From Euryarchaeota archaeon UBA89 (GTDB lineage: Archaea > Thermoplasmatota > Poseidoniia > Poseidoniales > Thalassarchaeaceae): a stretch of 7,806 bases of DNA. Below the pieces are notes generated by a model that worked only from the letters and a program-made list of their open reading frames with translations, ran no database searches and was not told the origin of the DNA. Within the stretch, counting starts at the first letter, position 1, and every line of letters starts with the position of its first letter. A program made the translations under genes and the position numbers. The stretch spans positions 1 to 7,806 of the forward strand of contig DAFS01000035.1 of NCBI GenBank assembly GCA_002495525.1, read 5' to 3'. Of the stretch, positions 1 to 5,724 are shown piece after piece.

Positions 1-48
1 CCTGTAAGAATCAAGCAATTGATTGAAAGAGGAGGTGTGCAAGAATGA
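1..48 (+). CDS. rpl24: Large-subunit ribosomal protein uL24 (L24), C-terminal end only
   Basis: Frame 1 is open from the window edge and encodes PVRIKQLIERGGVQE before a TGA; the other two forward frames close quickly. The residues fit the end of archaeal uL24, where a 'DP-R-K-ELIER' type helix closes the protein. uL24 is also the expected gene directly before eS4 in archaeal spc operons. The stop overlaps the eS4 start in an ATGA junction, and the eS4 ribosome binding site lies inside these last codons, which suggests translational coupling. Only 15 residues are visible, so the call rests mainly on gene order. The 5' part of the gene lies outside the window. Confidence 0.65.
   Translation, partial: PVRIKQLIERGGVQE
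30..38 (+). promoter_or_regulatory. Shine-Dalgarno site of the eS4 gene
   Basis: AGGAGGTGT lies inside the end of uL24 and ends 6 bases before the eS4 ATG. It is a near-perfect match to the complement of an archaeal 16S rRNA 3' end. It fixes the eS4 start and is one of the strongest examples of the pattern seen before every gene here. Confidence 0.8.
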
Positions 49-743
49 GTAGTAGCCATATTAAGCGTTTAATGATGCCAAGAAGTTGGCCATTGCCAAG
101 AAAAACTACAGTTTGGGTGCAAAAACCTGATCCTTGTGGCCACAGCATTGAGAACTGTATGCCAATGGGTATAATTCTACGTGATATTATTGGAGTAGCT
201 CACAACCGTAGAGAAGCAAAGAAAATCCTTCACTCTAGGAAAATAATGGTAGATGGTAGAATTGAAACTGCTCTTGGACGAGGAGTGGGATTGATGGATG
301 TATTAACTGTTGGAGAAAATAATTATCGTTGTATTTTAGATATGAACGGTAAACTAAGATATAGGTCAATTAGTTCTAAGGAGGCATCATCTAAAATTTG
401 CCGAGTTATGGGTAAAACTACTATTTCAGGTGGTAAAACACAATTACATCTTCATGATGGAAGAAATATTATTTTCGATTCAAACCCGGAATATAAATCA
501 GGCGACAGTGTTGTAATTTCACTTCCTGAACAAGAAATTATTTCTCATCATAAATTCGAAGAAGGTGCACTTTCATATCTAACTGGCGGGTCTCACATCG
601 GAGAGACAGCAACAGTCCGTTCTCATGAAATTAAAAGATCATCCAAGGATAATGAAGTTTCTTTTGATGATTTTGGAACAATAGCAGACTATGTATTTAT
701 CATTGCTGACAAAAAAGATATACCTTTGGAGGTGAATGAATGA
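45..743 (+). CDS. rps4e: Small-subunit ribosomal protein eS4 (S4e)
   Basis: This is a 232-residue protein of the archaeal/eukaryotic eS4 family, a 30S subunit component absent from bacteria. The parts are in the usual order. The N-terminal RS4NT segment (about 3-37) contains HIKRLMMPRSWPLPRK, close to the family's 'HLKRLAAPKSWP' signature. An S4-like RNA-binding domain (about 42-100) includes NRREAKKIL and VDGRI. A central S4e domain follows (about 100-175). A KOW-like motif around GGSHIGETATV (181-191) lies near the C-terminus. Length is normal. The ATG overlaps the uL24 stop and has a strong ribosome binding site. The stop overlaps the uL5 start (ATGA), so translation is probably coupled on both sides. 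Two cysteines (31 and 38) sit in the segment between the N-terminal motif and the S4 domain; I do not claim a metal site. Confidence 0.97.
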   Translation: MSSSHIKRLMMPRSWPLPRKTTVWVQKPDPCGHSIENCMPMGIILRDIIGVAHNRREAKKILHSRKIMVDGRIETALGRGVGLMDVLTVGENNYRCILDMNGKLRYRSISSKEASSKICRVMGKTTISGGKTQLHLHDGRNIIFDSNPEYKSGDSVVISLPEQEIISHHKFEEGALSYLTGGSHIGETATVRSHEIKRSSKDNEVSFDDFGTIADYVFIIADKKDIPLEVNE

Positions 744-1264
744 GTGAATCTAGCGCAATGTTCGAACCAAGAATAACTAAAGTCACGATTAATATCGGAG
801 TAGGTGAAGGTGGACAGAGGCTTCAGTTAGCCGAACAAGTTCTAGAACTAATGACTGGGCAGAAACCAGTTAGAACTCTTTCTAAATCGACTAATAGAGA
901 TTTAGGTACTCGTGTTGGTGGGCCAATAGGTTGTAAGGTTACAATGCGTGATTCTGATAATGTGCAGTCATTCTTGAAAGATGCATTTTGGGTACGTCAA
1001 AATACTCTCCCTGGGTATAATTTTGATCAATCAGGTAATCTTTCATTTGGAATTTCCGATTACACCGATTTCCCCGATCAGAAATATGATCCAGATATCG
1101 GTATATTTGGCATGGATATCAATATTGTATTAGAGCGCCCTGGGCACCGTGTTTCACGTCGTCGTCGTCGTAACACAAAGGTTGCTAGAAATCATCGAGT
1201 AATTCGTGATGAGTGCAAGCAATGGTTTGTAGATAATTTTGGAATTACAATAGTGGAGGAGTGA
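740..1264 (+). CDS. rpl5: Large-subunit ribosomal protein uL5 (L5)
   Basis: This is a 174-residue uL5, which binds 5S rRNA and forms part of the central protuberance of the 50S subunit. Visible signatures are ITKVTINIGVGEGG (12-25), the QKPVRTLSKSTNRDLGTRVGGPIGCKVTMR region (41-70), where the family binds RNA, the GIFGMDINIVLERPG segment (121-135), and an arginine run at 140-144 before the C-terminal helix. The chosen ATG has GGAGGTGA four bases upstream. An internal Met at residue 7 would give a more typical short N-terminus but lacks a good binding site. The gene overlaps eS4 by 4 bases and is followed 3 bases later by uS14, keeping the standard archaeal order. The arginine run is encoded by five CGT codons in a row (1157-1171). 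Confidence 0.97.
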   Translation: MSESSAMFEPRITKVTINIGVGEGGQRLQLAEQVLELMTGQKPVRTLSKSTNRDLGTRVGGPIGCKVTMRDSDNVQSFLKDAFWVRQNTLPGYNFDQSGNLSFGISDYTDFPDQKYDPDIGIFGMDINIVLERPGHRVSRRRRRNTKVARNHRVIRDECKQWFVDNFGITIVEE

Positions 1265-1267
1265 AGT

Positions 1268-1420
1268 ATGGCAAGAGATCACGGAGAAGAGATTGGTAGA
1301 ACAAGCGGCTGTAGGAGATGCGGTCGTCGACGTGGTATGATTCGTCGACACGGACTTAGGTTATGCCGTCAATGCTTCAGAGATGTAGCTCCTAATATAG
1401 GATTTAAGAAATATAGTTGA
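1268..1420 (+). CDS. rps14: Small-subunit ribosomal protein uS14 (S14), zinc-binding type
   Basis: This is a short gene of 50 codons plus TGA. The protein starts MARDHGEEIGRTSGCRRCGR and ends APNIGFKKYS. It carries two Cys-x2-Cys pairs, C15/C18 and C33/C36, which form the zinc-binding site of the archaeal and C+ type uS14; the C-terminal 'GFKKY(S)' is characteristic. uS14 assembles into the head of the 30S subunit. The start ATG is preceded by GGAGG at 1255-1259, inside the end of uL5. The gene lies between uL5 and uS8, exactly where uS14 is expected. Many gene finders with a length cut-off would miss it. Length is normal for the archaeal family. Confidence 0.96.
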   Translation: MARDHGEEIGRTSGCRRCGRRRGMIRRHGLRLCRQCFRDVAPNIGFKKYS

Positions 1421-1431
1421 GGTGAGAAGAT

Positions 1432-1821
1432 ATGCAATTTGACCCATTAAATGACGCATTTACCCGTATTTTCAATGCGGAGAATGCAGGTCACTATGAA
1501 GTGACAGTAAGGCCAGCAAGTAAATTATTAGGAAGTATGCTATCAATTATGCAGAAATCCGGATATGTAGGAGAATATGAGCCGTTAGATGATGGCCGTG
1601 GAGGAGGATATAGGATTGAATTAGTTGGTGCTATTAATCGCTGTGGAATTATCAAACCTAGATATTCAGTACAAAGATCAGAATATGAGAAATGGGAGTC
1701 TAGATATCTTCCAGCACAAGATTTTGGACTTTTAATCATGTCAACTAATCAAGGTGTAATGAATCATTATGAAGCAAAGAAGGAGAGAATAGGTGGGCGT
1801 TTGCTCGCATATATATTCTGA
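1432..1821 (+). CDS. rps8: Small-subunit ribosomal protein uS8 (S8)
   Basis: This is a 129-residue uS8, which binds 16S rRNA in the central domain and is needed early in 30S assembly. In bacteria S8 also represses the spc operon by binding its mRNA; whether that holds in archaea cannot be told from this sequence. The N-terminal half has the PLNDAFTRIFNAE start and a SKLLGSMLSIMQKSGYVGEYE segment (30-50). The archaeal-type middle reads IELVGAINRCGIIKPRY (63-78). The signature STNQGVMNHYEAKKERIGG (104-122) and LLAYIF close the protein. GAGGTGA overlaps the uS14 stop and sits 6 bases before the ATG. Spacing to uL6 is 12 bases. Nothing unusual. Confidence 0.97.
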   Translation: MQFDPLNDAFTRIFNAENAGHYEVTVRPASKLLGSMLSIMQKSGYVGEYEPLDDGRGGGYRIELVGAINRCGIIKPRYSVQRSEYEKWESRYLPAQDFGLLIMSTNQGVMNHYEAKKERIGGRLLAYIF

Positions 1822-1833
1822 GGGGGGAAATTT

Positions 1834-2385
1834 ATGGTGAAATTAGATAAAATATCGCATCACATTGTATTACCAGATGGTGTTAGCGCATCATTAGAAG
1901 GTGATAATGTGACAATTGCTAAAGAAGGCAACTCAGTATCAAGAGAGTTTCGTCATCCTAGGCTTGATGTCAAACAAGTTGATGGAGGTCTGGAAGTATT
2001 CTGTGATCTTCCAAGACGTTCAGAGAGAGCGTTAGCAGGTACATGGAATGCTCACTTGAATAACATGGTAAAAGGTGTCCATACTGGTTTTGAATATCGT
2101 CTACAAGCTGTATACTCTCACTTTCCAATGACTATTAAGGTTCAAGGTAATAAATTAACAGTAACCAATCTTTTTGGAGAAAAAGTTCCTCGTGTGGCAA
2201 AATTACCTTGGTCACCTGGAGAAGTCGAAGTTAGAGTTGAAAATAAAACAGATATCTTAGTAAAAGGTTCAGATAGGGAAAAAGTAGGCCAAACTGCAGC
2301 AAATATTGAGAGGTCTTGTGTAGTAAAAAAGAGAGATCGACGTGTATTCCAAGATGGTATATACATAGTTTCAAAGGGAGCATAA
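1834..2385 (+). CDS. rpl6: Large-subunit ribosomal protein uL6 (L6)
   Basis: This is a 183-residue archaeal uL6, located near the factor-binding site of the 50S subunit. It has the two-fold repeated domain architecture of the family. The first domain (about 8-85) contains the GTWNAHLNNMVKGVHTGFEYRL junction (69-90). The second (about 90-175) contains VTNLFGEKVPR (110-120) and the conserved DREKVGQTAANIER (147-160), followed by DRRVFQDGIYI. Length is typical. The start ATG is preceded by a G-rich binding site (GAGGGGGGA) overlapping the uS8 stop region. The second codon is GTG, which could in principle start translation, but ATG has the better spacing. Twelve bases separate it from eL32. Confidence 0.97.
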   Translation: MVKLDKISHHIVLPDGVSASLEGDNVTIAKEGNSVSREFRHPRLDVKQVDGGLEVFCDLPRRSERALAGTWNAHLNNMVKGVHTGFEYRLQAVYSHFPMTIKVQGNKLTVTNLFGEKVPRVAKLPWSPGEVEVRVENKTDILVKGSDREKVGQTAANIERSCVVKKRDRRVFQDGIYIVSKGA

Positions 2386-2397
2386 GGAGGTAATAGT

Positions 2398-3057
2398 ATG
2401 GAATATGAAAACATGACTGTTGCGCAATTAAAAGAATTACTAAGGGAAGCAAATCTACCCGTTTCAGGTAATAAAAGCGCACTAATCGAGAGACTTAGCC
2501 AGAATGAAACGATTGTAGAATCTCCTATAGAGATTTCAGTGGAAGAAGATGAAGAAGATGATTTCGAAGAAACATTCGATGAAGAAGATGATTTCTTTGA
2601 TGAAGATGAATGGGACCAGATTCATACTGCTCGTCAGAAACCAGTTTTAGATGAAGAAACAAAAGCTAATCTTGTAACTAGAGCGGCTCAAATGAAAAAA
2701 CAGCCTAAATTCCGTCGACAAGAATGGTACAGGTATTATCGTCTTTCAAGAACTGGCTGGAGGAAACCAAAAGGTATGCAGTCTAAACAGAGATTGAACA
2801 TGAAATACCGTACTCCAATGGCGAGAGTAGGGTATAGGAAAATATCCGCAGTTAGAGGACTTCACTCATCAGGTTTCGAGGATGTTCTTGTGAATCAGCC
2901 TAGTGATTTAGATGGTCTAGATCCTGAGCGACAAGCAGTTCGTGTAGGTGCAAGTGTAGGGAACAGAAAGAGGACTAAGATTCATGATCGTGCAGATGAT
3001 TTGGGTCTTCGAGTTCTAAATCGTCGTAAGATTAACAGGAAAGGTGATATTCAATGA
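2398..3057 (+). CDS. rpl32e: Large-subunit ribosomal protein eL32 (L32e) with N-terminal SAP-like domain and acidic linker
   Basis: This is a 219-residue protein in three parts. Residues 6-33 (MTVAQLKELLREANLPVSGN and following KSALIERL) match the SAP motif pattern: helix, 'G/N-LP-SG-K', helix ending ERL. SAP domains normally bind DNA or act as nucleic-acid or protein docking helices. Residues 49-71 are extremely acidic, with 18 of 23 Asp/Glu. From about 99 to 212 comes the eL32 core, with KFRRQEWYRYYRLSRTGWRK, the GYR and RGLHSSGFEDVLV segments, and VRVGASVGNRKRTKI. The core is ordinary and about 50S-subunit sized; haloarchaeal eL32 also has an N-terminal extension, but of a different, helix-hairpin-helix-like kind as I recall. 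AGGAGGTAA supports the start. The stop overlaps the eL19 ATG (ATGA). The core call is secure; the SAP call is by motif only. Confidence 0.95.
   Translation: MEYENMTVAQLKELLREANLPVSGNKSALIERLSQNETIVESPIEISVEEDEEDDFEETFDEEDDFFDEDEWDQIHTARQKPVLDEETKANLVTRAAQMKKQPKFRRQEWYRYYRLSRTGWRKPKGMQSKQRLNMKYRTPMARVGYRKISAVRGLHSSGFEDVLVNQPSDLDGLDPERQAVRVGASVGNRKRTKIHDRADDLGLRVLNRRKINRKGDIQ
2548..2595 (+). repeat. Short in-frame direct repeat in the acidic linker of eL32
   Basis: The 18-base string gatgaagaagatgatttc occurs at 2548-2565 and again at 2578-2595, 30 bases apart. It encodes DEEDDF twice, giving a 10-residue periodicity (DEEDDFEETF then DEEDDFFDED). This looks like a small tandem duplication inside a low-complexity acidic region. 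It keeps the reading frame and explains how the linker may have lengthened. Confidence 0.75.
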
Positions 3058-3530
3058 TTATTTCTAATCAGAAAAGAATGGCTGCTCAGATACTTTCTAA
3101 GAAGGAAGGTAGAGAAGTGGGTGTTCACCGTGTTTGGATTAATCCAGACTATCTTGATGAAGTTAGTACTGCTGTACAAAAAGCAGACATACGTCAATTA
3201 ATCGAGGAGGGTTTGATAAAAGCCAGACCAATCAAGGGTACTAGTCGTGGTAGAGCAAGAAATGCAGCCGCACAAAAAGCAAAAGGTCGTCGAAAAGGAC
3301 CTGGTTCAAGGAAGGGTACAAGGAACTCTAGGGATCCAAAGAAAAATCGATGGATGCGCTTAATTCGTGCTCAACGCAGAGTTCTCAAAGAAATGAGAGA
3401 AGACGAAACTTTGACTGCCAGTGAATACAGATATTACTATCGAAAAGCAAAGGGTGGTTCATACCGTTCTGTTGCTCACATGCGCACTAATATGGGATTG
3501 GATGGCATAAAAATGGGAGGCGATGAATAA
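3054..3530 (+). CDS. rpl19e: Large-subunit ribosomal protein eL19 (L19e)
   Basis: This is a 158-residue eL19, an archaeal/eukaryotic 50S protein with a long basic helix that reaches across subunits. The conserved N-terminal part reads SNQKRMAAQILSKKEGREVG and HRVWINPDYLDEV (25-37). Next come DIRQLIEEGLIKARPIKGTSRGRARNAA (45-72), a very basic stretch (about 66-105), and the R-RAQRRVLKEMR helix. The C-terminal segment is YRYYYRKAKGGSYRSVAHMR. Compared with the common short 'KxGxxRVW' turn, residues 17-26 seem a few residues longer. AAGGTGA six bases upstream supports the ATG, which overlaps the eL32 stop. The last base of its stop is the first base of the uL18 ATG. Confidence 0.97.
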   Translation: MIISNQKRMAAQILSKKEGREVGVHRVWINPDYLDEVSTAVQKADIRQLIEEGLIKARPIKGTSRGRARNAAAQKAKGRRKGPGSRKGTRNSRDPKKNRWMRLIRAQRRVLKEMREDETLTASEYRYYYRKAKGGSYRSVAHMRTNMGLDGIKMGGDE

Positions 3531-4039
3531 TGGCACAGGGTAAGAATCAGAGATTAAGATTCAAGAGACGTCGAGAAGGAGATACAGATTATCGAAGAAG
3601 GATGAAACTTCTTAGAGGAGAAACACCAAGAGCTGTTGTAAGAGTGTCAAATACTCAAACTACTTGCCAATTAGTAGAATTTAATCCTGACGGAGATATT
3701 GTTCTTGCATCTGTAAGTGGTAAAACCTTAGTTGACAAATACTCTTGGCCAGATGATATTTCAAGAAAATCAGTACCTGCTAGTTACCTAGCTGGATATG
3801 CTCTAGCAAAGAGTGCTATGTCTTCAGGGCATGACAGTGCAATACTCGATATAGGACTGTCTGCTTCATCTAAAGGTAGTAGAGTATTTGCTGCATTAAG
3901 AGGTATGGTGGATGCAGGACTAGAAATTCCTCATGGAGAAGATGTATTACCTGATGATGATAGAATCAATGGAATGCATATCGATGAATCCATGGGTGAA
4001 AAAGTCAAGAAATCAATTAAAGCTATAGAGGAGGCATAA
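3530..4039 (+). CDS. rpl18: Large-subunit ribosomal protein uL18 (L18)
   Basis: This is a 169-residue archaeal uL18, which binds 5S rRNA together with uL5 in the central protuberance. Signatures include RFKRRREGDTDYRRRMKLLR (10-29), ETPRAVVRVSNTQTTCQLVE (31-50) with the following beta strands, and PASYLAGYALAKSAM (83-97). Next are AILDIGLSASSKGSRVFAALRGMVDAGLEIPHGE (104-137) and the LPDDDRINGMHI closing segment. The archaeal family is longer than bacterial L18, and this length fits. GGGAGGCGA sits six bases before the ATG. The start overlaps the eL19 stop by one base (TAATG), and one base separates the stop from the uS5 ATG. No anomalies. Confidence 0.97.
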   Translation: MAQGKNQRLRFKRRREGDTDYRRRMKLLRGETPRAVVRVSNTQTTCQLVEFNPDGDIVLASVSGKTLVDKYSWPDDISRKSVPASYLAGYALAKSAMSSGHDSAILDIGLSASSKGSRVFAALRGMVDAGLEIPHGEDVLPDDDRINGMHIDESMGEKVKKSIKAIEEA

Positions 4040-4040
4040 T

Positions 4041-4805
4041 ATGAGTGATGAAGAAAATACTGAAGTAATTCAACTAGCCCCTGGTTTAGCCGCAGCTCTA
4101 GCACCTCCAGAAGAATCTACCGATACTAGAGGACGTAGAGGACCAGATCCACTTGCTGGATTAAGAAGTTGGGTTCCTCGTACGAGGCTAGGTCATATGG
4201 TAATGAGTGGTGAAATAACTACATATGAGCAAGCAATAGATTCTGGCTTCCCAATTAGAGAAGTGGAGATAGTTGATGCTTTACTTCCTGATTTGACAGA
4301 TGATGTACTTGGAGTAAATATGATTCAGAGAATGACTGACTCCGGTCGTCGTGTCAGGTTCAATGTATTGTGCGTTGTTGGAAACAGCGATGGATATGTT
4401 GGTCTTGCTGTATGCAAAGGTAAGGAAGTTTCTAGCACAATTCGAAAGGCTATTGATAAGGCTAAATTAAACTTAATTCCTGTAATGAGAGGCAATGGGT
4501 CATGGGAATCCTCCGAAGGGCCAGGAAATTCAGTTCCATTCAAAGTTACAGGACGTTCAGGTTCAACAAGAATCACTCTTATGCCGGCACCAGCAGGTAA
4601 AGGTCTAGTTATCGGTGACTATGGAAGGCGCGTACTTACCTTAGCAGGTATCACAGATGTTTGGGCTCGTTCCGCAGGACAAACTCGTACTACCATTAAT
4701 TTCGCAAGAGCCACTTTTAATGCTCTTGTTGAGTTGAATAGAACTAAGATTACAGATGGTGACCGTGATAGGTTAAACATCACTAAAGGGAGGAAAATGC
4801 AATGA
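4041..4805 (+). CDS. rps5: Small-subunit ribosomal protein uS5 (S5) with extended N-terminus
   Basis: This is a 254-residue uS5, a 30S protein near the mRNA entry channel and important for decoding accuracy. The archaeal core starts around SWVPRTRLGHMVMSGEIT (43-60). It continues with PIREVEIVDALLP (71-83), then the double-stranded-RNA-binding-like S5 domain (about 87-155) with RVRFNVLCVVGNSDGYVGLAVCKGKEV. The C-terminal domain follows (about 170-235), with ITLMPAPAGKGLVIGDYGRRVLTLAGITDVW. Residues 1-42 are an extra segment: acidic at first, then Ala/Pro rich (APGLAAALAPPEES), then GRRGPDPLAG. I expect it to be disordered; archaeal uS5 usually starts shortly before the WxPRTRLG motif. GAGGAGGCAT precedes the ATG closely. 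The stop overlaps the uL30 ATG. Confidence 0.96.
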   Translation: MSDEENTEVIQLAPGLAAALAPPEESTDTRGRRGPDPLAGLRSWVPRTRLGHMVMSGEITTYEQAIDSGFPIREVEIVDALLPDLTDDVLGVNMIQRMTDSGRRVRFNVLCVVGNSDGYVGLAVCKGKEVSSTIRKAIDKAKLNLIPVMRGNGSWESSEGPGNSVPFKVTGRSGSTRITLMPAPAGKGLVIGDYGRRVLTLAGITDVWARSAGQTRTTINFARATFNALVELNRTKITDGDRDRLNITKGRKMQ

Positions 4806-5272
4806 CTTATCTCGTAATTAGGGCAAGAAGTGACAGAGGAGTCACTAAGAAAATCAAAGATACTATGATGATGCTTAATCTTACACGTGTTAATCATGCT
4901 ACTCTAGTGCCTGAAAATGTAACCTACCTTGGAATGTTAAAGAAGTCTAAAGATTATGTTACTTGGGGCGAAGTAGACGCTGATACAATCGAGACTCTAC
5001 TCAAAGAAAGAGGTAGAATGGTAGGAGATAAGCCAGTAGACGATGCTACAATTAAAGCATCTAGTAAGTATAAAACCGTAGCAGCTTTTTCTAAGGCAAT
5101 GGCTGCTGGTGAAGCAACTATGAAAGATGTTGAAGGATTAAAACCAATTTTTAGATTACACCCACCACGTGGGAGTAAGGGATGGGGCGGTATCAAGAGA
5201 TCATACACTGTTGGTGGTGCCCTAGGTTTCAGAGGTGAAGCAATTTCTGATCTTGCAGGGAGAATGCTCTGA
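4802..5272 (+). CDS. rpl30: Large-subunit ribosomal protein uL30 (L30), archaeal long form
   Basis: This is a 156-residue uL30 of the archaeal/eukaryotic type, much longer than the roughly 60-residue bacterial L30. The N-terminal ferredoxin-like core (1-60) starts YLVIRARSDRGVTKKIKDTM and continues LNLTRVNHATLVPE with YLGMLKKSKDYVTWGEVD (42-59). The C-terminal archaeal extension holds LKPIFRLHPPRGSKGWGGIK (113-132) and RSYTVGGALGFRGEAISDLAGRM (133-155), both family hallmarks. GGAGG at 4789-4793 serves the ATG, which overlaps the uS5 stop in an ATGA junction. Eleven bases separate the stop from uL15. Nothing odd. Confidence 0.97.
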   Translation: MTYLVIRARSDRGVTKKIKDTMMMLNLTRVNHATLVPENVTYLGMLKKSKDYVTWGEVDADTIETLLKERGRMVGDKPVDDATIKASSKYKTVAAFSKAMAAGEATMKDVEGLKPIFRLHPPRGSKGWGGIKRSYTVGGALGFRGEAISDLAGRML

Positions 5273-5283
5273 GGTGAATAAAT

Positions 5284-5700
5284 ATGGTATCTAGAACAAA
5301 TAAATTCCGTGGTCGCTCACGCTACCATGGTCGTGGAAAAAAAGCAGGACGAGGCGCTGGTAAGCGTGGAGGTCGTGGAAATGCCGGAATTAACAAACAT
5401 CGTGTCATGACACGGATTAAGTATATGCCAGGACATTGGGGTATGCATGGATTCAACAGAGATCCAAGTTTGAGAGTTGTAAATGTTTCAATTAACCTTC
5501 AACAAGTCGAAGAAATGGCAGATGGCAAGAGTATCAATTTAACAGAGCTCGGTTTTGATAAGTTACTTGGTAAAGGTAAGATAAACAAGTCACTCAACAT
5601 TACAGTTAATGAAGCAAGTTCTCTTGCTGTAAAGAAAGTAGAAGCGGCGGGTGGTTCAGTCAACCTTGCTGGTAGCGACGATGAATGGGAAGAAGAATAA
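5284..5700 (+). CDS. rpl15: Large-subunit ribosomal protein uL15 (L15) with acidic tail
   Basis: This is a 138-residue archaeal uL15, an early-assembling 23S rRNA-binding protein. The first 55 residues are rich in Gly and Arg/Lys (SRTNKFRGRSRYHGRGKKAG, then RGAGKRGGRGNAG), the extended arm that penetrates the rRNA. PGHWGMHGF (49-57) and the globular part follow, with INLTELGFDKLLGKGKI (84-100) and the 'V-EASSLAVKKVEAAGGSVNL' fold (108-128). The protein ends SDDEWEEE, a short strongly acidic tail after the expected end of the fold. GAGGTGA overlaps the uL30 stop and lies six bases upstream of the ATG. secY follows after a short gap, the usual archaeal arrangement. Confidence 0.96.
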   Translation: MVSRTNKFRGRSRYHGRGKKAGRGAGKRGGRGNAGINKHRVMTRIKYMPGHWGMHGFNRDPSLRVVNVSINLQQVEEMADGKSINLTELGFDKLLGKGKINKSLNITVNEASSLAVKKVEAAGGSVNLAGSDDEWEEE

Positions 5701-5710
5701 TTTTAGAATC

Positions 5711-5719
5711 AGGTGGTGA
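5711..5719 (+). promoter_or_regulatory. Shine-Dalgarno site deciding the secY start
   Basis: AGGTGGTGA differs by one base from AGGAGGTGA and matches the binding sites before the other genes. It overlaps the GTG codons at 5713 and 5716, which are the longest possible starts, so those are unlikely to be used. TTG at 5725 lies 5 bases downstream, within the 3-6 base range seen for the other genes. GTG at 5728 would have 8. Confidence 0.65.
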
Positions 5720-5724
5720 ATCTA

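Noticed and set aside
1157..1171. Five tandem CGT codons in uL5, like a microsatellite.
   Set aside because: They encode an arginine run (residues 140-144) that is a normal feature after the ERPG-R segment of archaeal uL5, so no special role is needed.
1154..1351. Minus-strand open frame across the end of uL5 and uS14.
   Set aside because: It is antisense to two clear ribosomal protein genes, and its Thr/Ser-rich translation reflects the complement of arginine codons.
2142..2482. Minus-strand open frames over the uL6/eL32 junction.
   Set aside because: They are antisense to well-supported genes and show no recognisable domain; open frames here follow from the codon bias of the real genes.
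5713..5724. GTG 5713 as the secY start.
   Set aside because: It lies inside the only plausible ribosome binding site and has none of its own upstream; TTG 5725 fits better, although this is not certain.
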